Shown piece after piece: positions 8,854-19,083 of a stretch of DNA of 64,000 nt; within the stretch, counting starts at the first letter, position 1, and the number at the start of each line of letters is the position of its first letter. The translations under genes and the position numbers were made by a program. Origin of the DNA: CALDUY01 sp046350255 (lineage in GTDB: Bacteria; Planctomycetota; Planctomycetia; Gemmatales; Gemmataceae); NCBI GenBank assembly GCA_046350255.1, contig JAXMAV010000006.1, positions 62,001 through 126,000 of the forward strand, in the 5' to 3' direction. The notes beneath the pieces were generated by a model. The model was not told where the DNA came from, searched no databases, and was given only the letters and a program-made list of their open reading frames with translations.

Positions 8854-9867
8854 TTAGCCGAGGAGAAGGCTGGGTTCCCAACCGACTCGTTCGGCGGAGG
8901 CACGCAGTTTTTCCAGCGCTCGGTTCTGGATCTGACGCACGCGCTCCTTACTGATACGCAGCAGATGGCCGATTTGGCGAAGGCTGTGGGTGCCATTACC
9001 GGTCAGGCCAAAGCGCAGATCGAGCACCTTGCGTTCCCGGGGGCGCAGGTTTTCCATCAGGAAATGCAGCGCTTCTTGACGTTCGGAGTTCTGTCGCAAT
9101 GTGGTGGAGTCGTTGTCCGGCATCGCCTCGGTGAGCTTGAAATCGCTGTCATCGTCGAGGACCGCGTTCAGAGAAACCGGAGTGCGAGTGGCGGTCTGCA
9201 AGTGCGTTAGGTGTTCCAGGCTCGAGCCCGTGCGCGAAGCCAGCTCCTGGGGGCTGGGCAAATGCTTGCCACCATGAGCCAGGGCCTCGGACTCCTGCTG
9301 CAACAGACCGAGTTCTTGCAGGTGGTGTGGAGACAGGCTGACCAGGTGACTCTGACGAGCGACCGCAATCTGCAGCGTCTGGCGAATCCACCAGGTGGCA
9401 TAGGTAGCCAGACGGGTGCCATGGCTTACATCGAAGCGATCGATGGCCTGCATGAGACCGCACACGGCTTCCTGAAGCAGATCGGCGTAGGAGAGAGCGT
9501 GATGGCGGAATCGTTTGGCGACGTGAGCAGCCAGGCGGATATTGGCGGAAGCGAGGCGGTGCTTGAGATGAACGTAGCGGTCGGAGAGTCGTCGGATGGT
9601 GGCGGTGGTGCGAGTATCCTCGTTACAGTGCTCCCGGATAAACTGGGCCATCGGCCAGGGTTCCAGAGACGGGCGATGCTGGCGAAGGCGGGGGAACTGG
9701 CGAATCAGCACTCGGACCAGCTCACTCTTGTTCTCCCAGAATTCGGCGAGAAGTTCACGCTCCTCTTCCGGGGTCAGCAAATCCGAGGAGAAGATGGTGG
9801 TCGGCGTCACGGCCGACTGTTCCTCGGGAGCGGGCTGGCGCTTGCGGCGTCGCGTCTTGATGGCCAT
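8854..9867 (-). CDS. Sigma-70 family RNA polymerase sigma factor, primary-like (group 2)
   Basis: 337-residue sigma factor. It has a region 1.2-like segment (DLLTPEEERELLAEFWENK), full region 2 (ANIRLAAHVAKRFRH, SYADLLQEAVCGLMQAIDRF, YATWWIRQTLQIAV), a region 3 stretch rich in SRTGSSLEHL, and region 4 with LRPRERKVLDLRFGL and the recognition helix SLRQIGHLLRISKERVRQIQ. It lacks a long region 1.1, so it is probably an alternative, RpoD-related factor and not the housekeeping one. ATG at 9867 was chosen because GGGGAAAG lies six bases upstream and a basic N-terminus follows (MAIKTRRRKRQ). The frame is open upstream to 10041 without supporting signals. It is divergent from the GGDEF regulator gene. 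Confidence 0.92.
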   Translation of the reverse strand: MAIKTRRRKRQPAPEEQSAVTPTTIFSSDLLTPEEERELLAEFWENKSELVRVLIRQFPRLRQHRPSLEPWPMAQFIREHCNEDTRTTATIRRLSDRYVHLKHRLASANIRLAAHVAKRFRHHALSYADLLQEAVCGLMQAIDRFDVSHGTRLATYATWWIRQTLQIAVARQSHLVSLSPHHLQELGLLQQESEALAHGGKHLPSPQELASRTGSSLEHLTHLQTATRTPVSLNAVLDDDSDFKLTEAMPDNDSTTLRQNSERQEALHFLMENLRPRERKVLDLRFGLTGNGTHSLRQIGHLLRISKERVRQIQNRALEKLRASAERVGWEPSLLLG

Positions 9868-10551
9868 ATCTTTCCCCACAGCTAGAGGCTTGATAACCCA
9901 GAGCAACGAGAGAGAGACTGTGGTAACCATCTTCCCCCTGGTACAGGAAGATGATTGGGCAGGGTCAGTGTCGAACCAGGGTCGCCTCTTCGAGTCAGCG
10001 CCGAGCGCCAACAGACCCTGGCAGGATGACAATGACCTCAACCAGGAAACAAAAAATCGCCGGGACCGTTCGAGTCGCGCACTGGCACGGAGTGTCCTCT
10101 TGGGAGCGTCTCGCGGCGGCGCGGTTCGGAATCAGTTCGGCGCTGTTTCCTGCAAAGCGTTGCGTTGGGGTAGAAGGATGTTGTCATCCTCAATCCCCAC
10201 ACATCAGCTACGTATCAATCCTTTGATTTGTTCCCGGGAGATGTCGCCAGGCTTGCTAGCGAGCCCCGGTTCCGATTCCATCCGGAAGGGCTTCGTCCTG
10301 GAAGGGTTTCACCTTCTATTCCTTGCGTGCGGGTTGCATTGTAAAGAGCGGCTGGAGCGAGATCAAGATTTATTATCGGAAAGTTGCCGTTGACCACAGT
10401 TCGATTCAGATCCAGTCTCAATCCGTCTTCCTGTTTCTCTTCCGCCACTCTCTCTTTGCTTCCTCTATCTTTTGACGTTCGATTCCTCCCCGGCATTCAG
10501 GAATGAGCTATATCTTTATCATATGGCCCTGGTGCGCCATGGGAGGCCTTG
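9868..10551. other. Long divergent intergenic region (684 bp)
   Basis: Between the sigma factor gene (-) and the response regulator gene (+). I see no convincing gene on either strand. A short nested stem lies around 10163-10202 (AGGATG-TTGT-CATCCT flanked by GGGG/CCCC). The last 50 bases before the regulator are AT-rich (TATATCTTTATCATATGG), a possible promoter, but no clear -35/-10 pair could be fixed. The length suggests long leaders or regulated promoters for the two genes. Confidence 0.5.
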
Positions 10552-11601
10552 ATGACTCAGGAACGCTGCACCTTATTAGTGGTCGATGATGAACCCTACA
10601 TCCTCCCAACGCTCCAGGCGTTGCTTGCCCCCTATTATGAGGTGCTAACGGCTTCCAGCGCGGAGATTGCCGAGGCCACCCTAAAGTCCCGTTCTATCGC
10701 AATTCTCCTCTCCGATCAACAAATGCCGCGTCGAACGGGGGTCCAACTTCTGGAGTGGGCCCGTGCTCATTCCCCACAAACGATTCGTCTTCTCATGACG
10801 GGGTACAGCGAGCTGGAAGATGCCGTGGACGCCATCAACCGCGGCCACGTCTATCACTACCTGCTCAAACCCTGGCGCACCGAAGAACTTCTGAACATCC
10901 TTCGTAACGCCGCCGACAAATACTTCCTCGAACGAAAACGAGAACAGCTGCTGCACGAGCTGCAGGAACTCAATCGCGACCTCGAACGTCGGGTCGCTGC
11001 GCGCACAGCCGAACTGCAGGAAGCTAACCAGCTGCTCGAACAGCGAGCCCGCGAGCTGGAGCGCCTGGCTCTGACCGATCCCCTTACGGGGCTGTTCAAT
11101 CGCAGGGCCATGGATGAGTTGGCCGCATTCGAGGTTCGCCGCCATGCCCGCTATCCCAGTCCATTTGCACTCGGCTACATCGACCTCGACTTCTTCAAGA
11201 ACATCAATACCCAGTACCTCCTCACCGGCGGGGATGAGGTACTGAAAGGTCTGGCTCGCATCCTTTCCTCCACCGTGCGGGAAGTCGATTCCGTGGGTCG
11301 AGTTGGGGGCGAGGAGTTCCTGGTAATCGCCCGCGAAACCAACGCAGATGGTGCGCACGCCCTGGCCGAACGCATTCGTGAAATGGTAGCTCACACCCCC
11401 ATCCGCTACCTGCAACATGAGATCTCTATCACGGCTTCGCTGGGTTTTGCCGTGGCCGACGTCAACTCCGACGTTGATCTCACCGCCATGCTGGAACTCG
11501 CGGCCAAGGCGCTTTCCTTCGCCAAGAAACAGGGCCGCAACCGCTCAGAGATCCTTCACATCGCTGGCGAGCACGCGGCCTCATTCGCCTCGGCAACCTG
11601 A
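10552..11601 (+). CDS. Response regulator with GGDEF domain (diguanylate cyclase)
   Basis: 349-residue cytoplasmic protein. A receiver domain covers residues 5-125, with acidic pair D12-D13, phospho-acceptor D55 (LLSDQQMP) and the lysine of YLLKPW. A coiled coil follows at about 130-175 (rich in ELQELNRDLERRVAA-type heptads). The GGDEF domain covers about 180-340 with LTDPLTGLFNRRAMD and an intact active-site GGEEF at 252-256. An RxxD inhibitory I-site (REVD, 243-246) sits exactly five residues before it, so the enzyme should both make and be inhibited by cyclic di-GMP. ATG at 10552 is preferred over the TTG just upstream because GGGAGG lies five bases before it. No histidine kinase gene is adjacent. 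Confidence 0.95.
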   Translation: MTQERCTLLVVDDEPYILPTLQALLAPYYEVLTASSAEIAEATLKSRSIAILLSDQQMPRRTGVQLLEWARAHSPQTIRLLMTGYSELEDAVDAINRGHVYHYLLKPWRTEELLNILRNAADKYFLERKREQLLHELQELNRDLERRVAARTAELQEANQLLEQRARELERLALTDPLTGLFNRRAMDELAAFEVRRHARYPSPFALGYIDLDFFKNINTQYLLTGGDEVLKGLARILSSTVREVDSVGRVGGEEFLVIARETNADGAHALAERIREMVAHTPIRYLQHEISITASLGFAVADVNSDVDLTAMLELAAKALSFAKKQGRNRSEILHIAGEHAASFASAT

Positions 11602-12291
11602 GTGGAACTGCTCCAGTAGCTGATGCAATCCGTCGCTCAGCCTGATTGCGCACCTCTTACTATCTCGTCCCAGCCGGACCAGATCCCGTATCAATCCCGG
11701 TCGTTTGAAGACACACACCAGCAACCGACCCACTCGAATCGATTCACCCCTGGCAAACTGGGGTATCTCTTCTGGCAAGGGTGACTGGTAATCATCGGAG
11801 ATCACCCGGAGTGAAGTTAGCGGTATGGTCCTCTCCTCGCACCAGGAGGCTATCGTGGCAGTCTCCATATCCACCACCTGCGCGTGCATGGTTTCGCGCA
11901 GCTGATCACGCTCAGCTCGTCCGAGAACTGGCACTGAGGTGGTGACAAGGCGAACGGCGTTCCCCAGCTGCACAGGTGTGGTTGGAAGCTTCCACTTGTC
12001 AGTGCCAGCAACCACGACATCGGCCTGCACCAGAGCGCCGATGCGAAGGGATTCGTCCAAACTGCCGGCAAAGCCAGCCGAGATTACCCGGTCTGGTTTG
12101 CCTGCTCTATCTTCCAGGAAAGAAAGAGCCTGACGAGTGGCCTCGCTTCCCATGCCGGTTACCATCACAACAATCGACCCCGGGCCTTGCCACATCCCGG
12201 TGCCGACGCTCCGCCAGGATCGTCTGTTAGCAAGAAACGGGCGCGCCTCGCGGTGGAGTGCGAACAGGATGGCGATCAAGTCAGCTGCCAC
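11581..12291 (-). CDS. hpnG: Hopanoid-associated phosphorylase/nucleosidase HpnG
   Basis: 236-residue nucleoside phosphorylase superfamily protein, last gene of the hopanoid operon. HpnG acts on adenosylhopane, releasing adenine to give ribosylhopane (known pathway). Visible motifs are the glycine-rich VTGMGSEATRQAL, ISAGFAGSLDES and VDMETATIASWCEE, the last matching the VEMEAAA-type base/ribose site of MTA/SAH nucleosidases. The proposed GTG start at 12291 overlaps the hpnH end by 16 bp; a TTG at 12279 overlapping the TGA stop is an alternative, and the longer frame to 12360 lies inside hpnH. Its 3' end overlaps the convergent GGDEF gene by 21 bp. Identification rests on the motifs plus the hpnH-shc-hpnA context. 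Confidence 0.85.
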   Translation of the reverse strand: MAADLIAILFALHREARPFLANRRSWRSVGTGMWQGPGSIVVMVTGMGSEATRQALSFLEDRAGKPDRVISAGFAGSLDESLRIGALVQADVVVAGTDKWKLPTTPVQLGNAVRLVTTSVPVLGRAERDQLRETMHAQVVDMETATIASWCEERTIPLTSLRVISDDYQSPLPEEIPQFARGESIRVGRLLVCVFKRPGLIRDLVRLGRDSKRCAIRLSDGLHQLLEQFHSGCRGE

Positions 12292-13295
12292 ACCAGCGTC
12301 TTCAGGCTGTCGCCAAGTTTCGCGTTCACACCCAGGGCAGCAGTCGTCTCGAAGCCGCAATGCATCATGCAGTGGTCGCAGCGCGGATCATTCCCGGGGC
12401 CATAGTTACTCCACTCGGTATTTTCCATCAGGTCCTGGAAACTGTCGTGGTGCTGATCGGTGATCAGGTAGCAGGGGCCCTTCCAACCGCGAATGTTGCG
12501 CGTGGGACTGGCCCAGGCTGTGCAACTCAGCTCGCGCTTTCCAGAAAGGAACTCGAGATAGACGGGTGACGACATCATCCGATACTTCTTGAACAGCTGA
12601 GTGGCCTGCTGAAACTTGGCGCGAATTTCCTCGCGCGTCAGGAAGATCTCGGCGGCGCCATCGGGGTTGGTCTCCTGCACCGCGCTGTAGCCATACGCCG
12701 GAGCGACCAGGAAGCCGTCCACCCCCAGGCGAGTGAGGTATGCAAACAGGCGGTCGATCTCACCCAGGTCGGTTTCCTTGAAGATGGTGGTGTTGGAGCA
12801 CACCAGGAATCCGGCCTTCTTCGCGGCGATGATGCCATCGACAGCGGCCTTGAAGACGCCCTGTCTCTCCACGGCTCGGTCGTGCGTTTCCTCCAGACCG
12901 TCGAGGTGAACATTAAAGAACATGCGCGTCGTCGGGCGGAACTCATGCAGCCGCTTCTTGATGAACATGCCGTTCGTGCACAGGTAGATGTGCTTGCGCC
13001 GCTGCAGGATACCCTTCACCAGCGTGCCGATTTCCGGATAGATGAGCGGCTCGCCGCCACAGATGCTTACGATGGGCGCGCCGGCCTCGTCGACTGAAGC
13101 CAGGCACTCTTCGACGGAGAGTCTGTCTTTCAGCGAGGTGGAGTATTCACGAATGCGGCCGCATCCGGTGCAGGTGAGGTTACAGGCATGAAGCGGTTCC
13201 AGCATGAAGACTAGCGGGTAGCGCTTCTCGCGCGATACCTTCTTCTTGACGATGTAGCCTGCCATGCTCGTAGTCAGGCTCAGGGGATAGCGCAT
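12276..13295 (-). CDS. hpnH: Adenosyl-hopene transferase HpnH (radical SAM)
   Basis: 339-residue radical SAM enzyme that joins the 5'-deoxyadenosyl group to diploptene to give adenosylhopane, the first side-chain step of extended hopanoids. The cluster-binding CxxxCxxC is at C38, C42 and C45 (LHACNLTCTGCGR). SICGGEPLIYPE is the GGE SAM-binding motif. The C-terminal cysteines (CYLITDQ, CDHCMMHCGFE) and TEWSNYGPGN stretch match HpnH from memory. It starts 21 bp after the squalene-hopene cyclase stop and ends overlapping hpnG, so it sits in the operon core. Confidence 0.96.
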   Translation of the reverse strand: MRYPLSLTTSMAGYIVKKKVSREKRYPLVFMLEPLHACNLTCTGCGRIREYSTSLKDRLSVEECLASVDEAGAPIVSICGGEPLIYPEIGTLVKGILQRRKHIYLCTNGMFIKKRLHEFRPTTRMFFNVHLDGLEETHDRAVERQGVFKAAVDGIIAAKKAGFLVCSNTTIFKETDLGEIDRLFAYLTRLGVDGFLVAPAYGYSAVQETNPDGAAEIFLTREEIRAKFQQATQLFKKYRMMSSPVYLEFLSGKRELSCTAWASPTRNIRGWKGPCYLITDQHHDSFQDLMENTEWSNYGPGNDPRCDHCMMHCGFETTAALGVNAKLGDSLKTLVWQLT

Positions 13296-13316
13296 GGGTC
13301 GTAGCTCCTTCCGGCC

Positions 13317-15299
13317 TCACGCCGTTGTATATCCGGTGAATGCGATCTTCCGTGCAATGGATGCGCGCGTCTCCTCGTGGCTGCCCTGGAAACGGGCCAG
13401 GGCAAGCAGAGGGAAGTAGAGGCAGTAATAGTGATATTTGAGATAGAACACCCGTGGGAACCCGGTGCCGGTGAACGGTTCTTCCACCCAACCACCGTCA
13501 GATTGCTGGGTTTGCAGCAGATACTGCACGCCGCGACGGATCGAGGGACGATCCGGATCGCCAGCGGCCAGCAGGGCCAGCAAGGCCCACGCGGTTTGCG
13601 AGGCGGTCGGCGTTCCCTGGCCCGCTAACTCGGGAGCGTCGTAGCTTGCGCAGGTTTCGCCCCAGCCGCCGCACTCCTGCTGAACCGATTCCAGCCAGGC
13701 CACGGCTCGACGGACCACCGGCCCCTGCATGTCGTAGCCCACCGCCTGCAGTCCCAGCAACACCTGCCATGTGCCGTAGAGGTAATTGACACCCCAGCGC
13801 CCAATCCAGCAGCCCCGCTCATCCTGGTTCCGCTCGATAAAGCGGATAGCGCGTTGCATGGCTGGTTCCGAACAACGTCGGCCATGCGCTCCCAGCGCCT
13901 CGAGTACCCGGGCGGTGATATCGGGACAACTCGGATCCAGCATGGCGTTGTGATCCGCAAACGGCACCCGGGTCAGGATCTCGCGGTTGATATCGCGATC
14001 GAAGGCCGCCCATCCGCCATCCTGGTTCTGCATGGCGATCAGCCATTGCAAGGCCCGGTCGCATGCACCGGCTACCTGGGGGGACCGAAGGGCATCGAGC
14101 CGGGCCAGGGCCAGGAGCACCATTGCGGTATCGTCGGTGTCCGGGTAGATCTCGTTGCGATACTCGAAGAACCAGCCGCCCGGTTTCAGGCGAGGGTTGG
14201 TCACACTCCAGTCGCCCTTCTTGCGAACCTCTCGGGCCAGGAGCCATTCCACCGCGCGGTCGATAGATTGGTCGCCAAGGCGCAGGCCGGTCTCCGCCAG
14301 GGCGTTCAGGGTTAGCGCGGTATCCCATACTGGCGAGAAACAGGGCTGAAGTCGAACCGTGTCATCTTCCTCGATGATGAGTTCGTCGAGCACCCGGCGC
14401 GCTTCCACCAATTCAGGATCGTCGCTGGCCACTCCCAGACATTTCAGGGCGACAATGGTGTACACCATCGGAGGGAAGATGGCCCCCAACCCATCGCAAT
14501 CAACCAGGCGTTCGCGCATCCAGGCGGTCGCCTGGCGGATGGCCCTTCGGCGCAGGGGACCCAGGAAGCCTTCGACCCGTTTGTACAGCCAGTCCACACC
14601 GAGGAAGAAGTTGGTCCAGGAGATCCAACCTTTCGGCGGGGTGGGCCAGATGGGACGGGCCGGATCGCCCACGAACAGCTCACGAATCCCTTGCTCAGAT
14701 GATAGGTTTCGTACGGGTTTGCAGGCCGAGAAGATACTTAGCGGCACAACGATGGTGCGGGTCCAGCTCGACATGGCATACAGATTGATGTAGGCCCAGC
14801 GAGGAAGGAGCACCAGTTCCGGAGGGACCGAGGCGCAGTTGTGGTAGGGAATCTGTCCCAGGAGTGCGAGGTAGAACTTCGTGAAACTGTTGCAGCGCTC
14901 CGCGCCGCCAGCCTCGAGAATGCGCTTCCGCGCGACCTGCATGTAAGGGGCTTCGGGATCGTGGCCTGTCAGTTTCAGGGCGAAGTACGCCTTGACCGAC
15001 ACACTGACCTCAATCGGTCCGCCGGGATAGTTGCTCCAGGTGCCATCGGCCTGCTGCTGGCGGAGAATGTAGGCGGCTGCCTTCCGCGCTACCTCGCTGC
15101 CTTCCTCGCCAAGGAAGGCCAGCAGAAGGATGTATTCCGATTCAAGGATGGTGTCGCCCTGGAGTTCCGCGCACCAATGACCATCATCCCGCTGTAGGGA
15201 GAGGAGTTTATCGCGCGCTTCGCGCACCGCCTGGTGGACAGAAGGCCTGGGTCCCACCTCAGACGACAGGTCCAGTGGGCTTGGAATCACTCCGCTCAC
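13317..15299 (-). CDS. shc: Squalene-hopene cyclase
   Basis: 660-residue terpene cyclase converting squalene to hopene/diplopterol. The catalytic DXDD motif is visible as YPDTDDTAMVLLAL near residue 387. Multiple QW repeats run through the protein, for example DGGWAAFDR, ERGCWIGRWGVNYLYGTW, ECGGWGETC and SDGGWVEEPFTGTGFP near the C-terminus. N-terminal QRDDGHWCAELQGDT is the usual first QW region. Length matches bacterial cyclases. No signal peptide; the family is monotopic on the membrane. It is preceded by hpnA (102 bp gap) and followed by hpnH (21 bp). No squalene synthase genes are in the window, so squalene must be made from another locus. Confidence 0.97.
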   Translation of the reverse strand: MSGVIPSPLDLSSEVGPRPSVHQAVREARDKLLSLQRDDGHWCAELQGDTILESEYILLLAFLGEEGSEVARKAAAYILRQQQADGTWSNYPGGPIEVSVSVKAYFALKLTGHDPEAPYMQVARKRILEAGGAERCNSFTKFYLALLGQIPYHNCASVPPELVLLPRWAYINLYAMSSWTRTIVVPLSIFSACKPVRNLSSEQGIRELFVGDPARPIWPTPPKGWISWTNFFLGVDWLYKRVEGFLGPLRRRAIRQATAWMRERLVDCDGLGAIFPPMVYTIVALKCLGVASDDPELVEARRVLDELIIEEDDTVRLQPCFSPVWDTALTLNALAETGLRLGDQSIDRAVEWLLAREVRKKGDWSVTNPRLKPGGWFFEYRNEIYPDTDDTAMVLLALARLDALRSPQVAGACDRALQWLIAMQNQDGGWAAFDRDINREILTRVPFADHNAMLDPSCPDITARVLEALGAHGRRCSEPAMQRAIRFIERNQDERGCWIGRWGVNYLYGTWQVLLGLQAVGYDMQGPVVRRAVAWLESVQQECGGWGETCASYDAPELAGQGTPTASQTAWALLALLAAGDPDRPSIRRGVQYLLQTQQSDGGWVEEPFTGTGFPRVFYLKYHYYCLYFPLLALARFQGSHEETRASIARKIAFTGYTTA

Positions 15300-15401
15300 G
15301 GAAGTCCTTTCCTGATGAAGGGATGGCTGGGGGCCTTCCTGACCGTCACAGCTTTCCTAGTCTAACGGGCAGTGTAGGGGCCTGGCAAGATGAGGTGAGC
15401 A

Positions 15402-16403
15402 TCACCTGGGTGCCACCCAGCCTTTTTCTCGAAACCAGGCCAGGGCATCCTGGAACGACTCGGCCACGGGACGTGGTTGCAGACCCAGTTCGGCGAGGCT
15501 GCGGGAGGCATCGAAGTGCATCCGCCGCTTGGTCAGCAGCACTCCGGTCAAGGTGGCGGCCGGGATGGTTCGCGTCCAGACATCGGCCACGATCTCACTG
15601 AAACAGGCGGCGGTCAGGGCCACTACAAACGGTACGCGCCAGCGCGGTTCGGGCAGTCCCGTGAGCAGGGCCAACCTGCAAAAAACCTCGCGAATAGATA
15701 GATTTTCGTGCCCTAGCAGGTATCTACGTCCCGGGTGGCCAACTTCCATGGCACGAATCATTCCCAGGGCCACGTCACGCACGTCGATCAGGTTCAGTTC
15801 CGCGTCCAGGTACTCCCGGCGTTTGCCTCGACAAAAATCAAGCATCATCTGTGTCGGCGGTGAGCGACCCTCGTCGCCAGGGCCCACGGGTAGCGTCGGG
15901 TTCACGATCACGATAGGGGCCCCCCGCCGGGCCAGGGCAAACGCGTGGCGCTCCGCCAGGTATTTCGACCGACAATAAGGGCCGATCACATCGTGGGGTG
16001 GGACCACCTGGTCTTCCTGAATGGGGGTAACCTGGCGCGACCGCGTGAGAATGCTTTCGGTGCTGGTGTGAAGGATGCGTCGGGCGCCCGCCTGCAACGC
16101 TTCTTCCATCACCTGCACGGCTCCCAGATAATTCACCTCGCGAAACTGCTTTTTCGGCCAGGTCCATAGCTGCGGGTTGGCCGCCAGATGGTAGACCAGG
16201 TGACACCCCTGGACCGCCTTTCGGACGCAATCGCGATCGCGAATGTCTCCCACAATCCACTCGACAGTGTGGCCTGCATCGGAAGGGCGGCGCTGGTCGA
16301 GCACGCGCACCCGATTGCCCCGCTGTACAAGTAACTGCACGAGATGTTGACCGATGAAGCCGGCGCCTCCGGTTACCAGGACTGTCTCACAGATTGGATT
16401 CAT
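15402..16403 (-). CDS. hpnA: Hopanoid-associated sugar epimerase/dehydratase HpnA
   Basis: 333-residue extended short-chain dehydrogenase. NAD-binding VTGGAGFIGQHLVQLL lies near the N-terminus. DIRDRD, YHLAANPQLW and the catalytic YxxxK as GPYCRSKYLAERHA follow. NPTLPVGPGDEGRSPPTQMM and LIDVRDVALGMI match the HpnA type of NAD-dependent epimerase found in hopanoid loci; its exact substrate is not established. The ATG at 16403 overlaps the stop of the upstream flavoprotein gene in an ATGA, implying translational coupling. Being inside the hopanoid block supports the name over a general sugar epimerase. Confidence 0.9.
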   Translation of the reverse strand: MNPICETVLVTGGAGFIGQHLVQLLVQRGNRVRVLDQRRPSDAGHTVEWIVGDIRDRDCVRKAVQGCHLVYHLAANPQLWTWPKKQFREVNYLGAVQVMEEALQAGARRILHTSTESILTRSRQVTPIQEDQVVPPHDVIGPYCRSKYLAERHAFALARRGAPIVIVNPTLPVGPGDEGRSPPTQMMLDFCRGKRREYLDAELNLIDVRDVALGMIRAMEVGHPGRRYLLGHENLSIREVFCRLALLTGLPEPRWRVPFVVALTAACFSEIVADVWTRTIPAATLTGVLLTKRRMHFDASRSLAELGLQPRPVAESFQDALAWFREKGWVAPR

Positions 16404-17533
16404 CGCCCTGCTCGGTGGTAGGAGGTTTCGGGTTTGCCAGTGAGCTGGGAGAAAACCTCACGAACCTGGGCGAAGCCCTCCTGCAGGAGAAAGTTGGACG
16501 AACGTCCCAGGCTTTTCATTCCCAGGACGAAGTAGTTCGGTTCGTTGTCCGGCAGCTCGCTCAGAAGCCGACGATCGGGTTGATACCCGACGTTGGCGAT
16601 GATGCGATCCACCGTCCAGCGGCGGAGAGTGGATCCCACGCGGGCATGGACCGTCAGACCATCCTTTTCCTGCTCGACCGATTCGACCCAGGTACCCGGG
16701 TGAAACTCCACATGTCCTTCACCCCGGGTTGCCAGGGAATTAGCGCGAGCAGCCAGCAGATCCCGTTCACGTAGAGCATCGTTCATGACCCGACGGACTG
16801 GCTGCGATCCACTGCGGCGAGCCAGCCAGACAATCCACGAGGAAGGGTGCTTTTTCGCCAGCTGGGCCAACAGCACCACTGAGGTGGCTGCGGAGAAGCC
16901 TCCGCCTATCACCAGTGTGGTGCGGTCAGCAAAGTGACTGGCCTTCTCGCCGAGAATATCCTCGAGTCCGCACAGGATCTGACCCCGCGCCGACAGTTCA
17001 CCAGCGGCGGGGATGCCTCCATCGCCCAGAAAGCGACCATGCGGATAAGTGCCTGTACAGTCAAGAACTATGTCGGCTTCCTCGACGCGTTCTTTACCAT
17101 CGGCCCCGCGGAGAAGTAGGCGGAAGGGATGGCCGGCTCGTTTCGCGTCGGGGAGTAACTCTTCCTGAAGCATTCCCTTCCGACCTACTGCCAGGACAGT
17201 CACACCAGTTTCGATCTGACTCGCCAGGGCAGGGGACTGCGCCAGTGGCTCCAGGTACCTGGCTACATACTCGCGCCCGGTGAGGATTTCTTGATCGCCT
17301 GGCAAGGGCTCCCGCGGATTCATACCCTGAAGTGCGGCCCGCCCGAGTGGAGACACATTCATCCCAAGGGGCGTAAACAGGCGCACATGGCCCCAGTGGC
17401 GGGGATTCTCGCCGATCTTGCCTCGCTCATAGACCCGGAAGAGGAACCCCGCCTTCGAGGCATGAAGCGCAGCCTCAAGCCCTACCGGACCGGCTCCCAG
17501 AATGGCCATGCGAGGCGGCTCGGACCGTCCCAT
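16400..17533 (-). CDS. FAD/NAD(P)-binding oxidoreductase, first gene of the hopanoid operon
   Basis: 377-residue two-dinucleotide-binding flavoprotein. The N-terminal Rossmann motif is AILGAGPVGLEAALHASKAG (GxGxxG at 13-18) and the second is TLVIGGGFSAATSVVLLAQ near 205. VLDCTGTYPHGRFLG and ANVGYQPDRRLLSELP are the usual ATG-type motifs of pyridine-nucleotide-disulphide-like flavoproteins, but there is no redox CxxC. ATG at 17533 has AGGAGGT seven bases upstream; the frame is open to 17572. It is coupled to hpnA by an ATGA overlap. It is not the HpnE-type squalene desaturase, which has a different fold signature. A hopanoid role is inferred only from coupling. Confidence 0.85.
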   Translation of the reverse strand: MGRSEPPRMAILGAGPVGLEAALHASKAGFLFRVYERGKIGENPRHWGHVRLFTPLGMNVSPLGRAALQGMNPREPLPGDQEILTGREYVARYLEPLAQSPALASQIETGVTVLAVGRKGMLQEELLPDAKRAGHPFRLLLRGADGKERVEEADIVLDCTGTYPHGRFLGDGGIPAAGELSARGQILCGLEDILGEKASHFADRTTLVIGGGFSAATSVVLLAQLAKKHPSSWIVWLARRSGSQPVRRVMNDALRERDLLAARANSLATRGEGHVEFHPGTWVESVEQEKDGLTVHARVGSTLRRWTVDRIIANVGYQPDRRLLSELPDNEPNYFVLGMKSLGRSSNFLLQEGFAQVREVFSQLTGKPETSYHRAGR

Positions 17534-17628
17534 GCTGGCACCTCCTGTGCCTTGATGCTGCCAGGTGATCATCCTCCCAGCGTTTAAAGATCATCGTACA
17601 GAAGATCTATCTCCAGGTGGAAGTCGAT

Positions 17629-17685
17629 CAGAAAAAACTGACGGCCTGCCCGTCTCCTGGAGAGCCCCAGGGAAGGGCAGGCCGT
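17629..17685 (-). terminator. Rho-independent terminator after the Gfo/Idh/MocA gene
   Basis: Read on the minus strand, ACGGCCTGCCC (17685-17675) pairs perfectly with GGGCAGGCCGT (17651-17641) across a 23-base loop, and CAGTTTTTTC follows. It lies immediately downstream of the stop at 17700. Confidence 0.85.
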
Positions 17686-17699
17686 GGTCACTTGCTGGA

Positions 17700-18995
<1,296 letters not shown>

Positions 18996-19083
18996 TGCAA
19001 ACTCCTTGAATGGACAAGGTCAGGTGGGATCGAGCCCAGTGGCCGACTGGGTGATTGTATTAGGGATGGATCCGGCTCGGCTG

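Noticed and set aside
10087..10103. Sigma-54-like promoter TGGCAC in the divergent region
   Set aside because: The second half (TTGC at the right spacing) is missing.
19035..19051. Short hairpin CCCAGT-GGCCG-ACTGGG between the GTPase and Gfo/Idh/MocA genes
   Set aside because: Six-base stem without a T-run; too weak to call a terminator.
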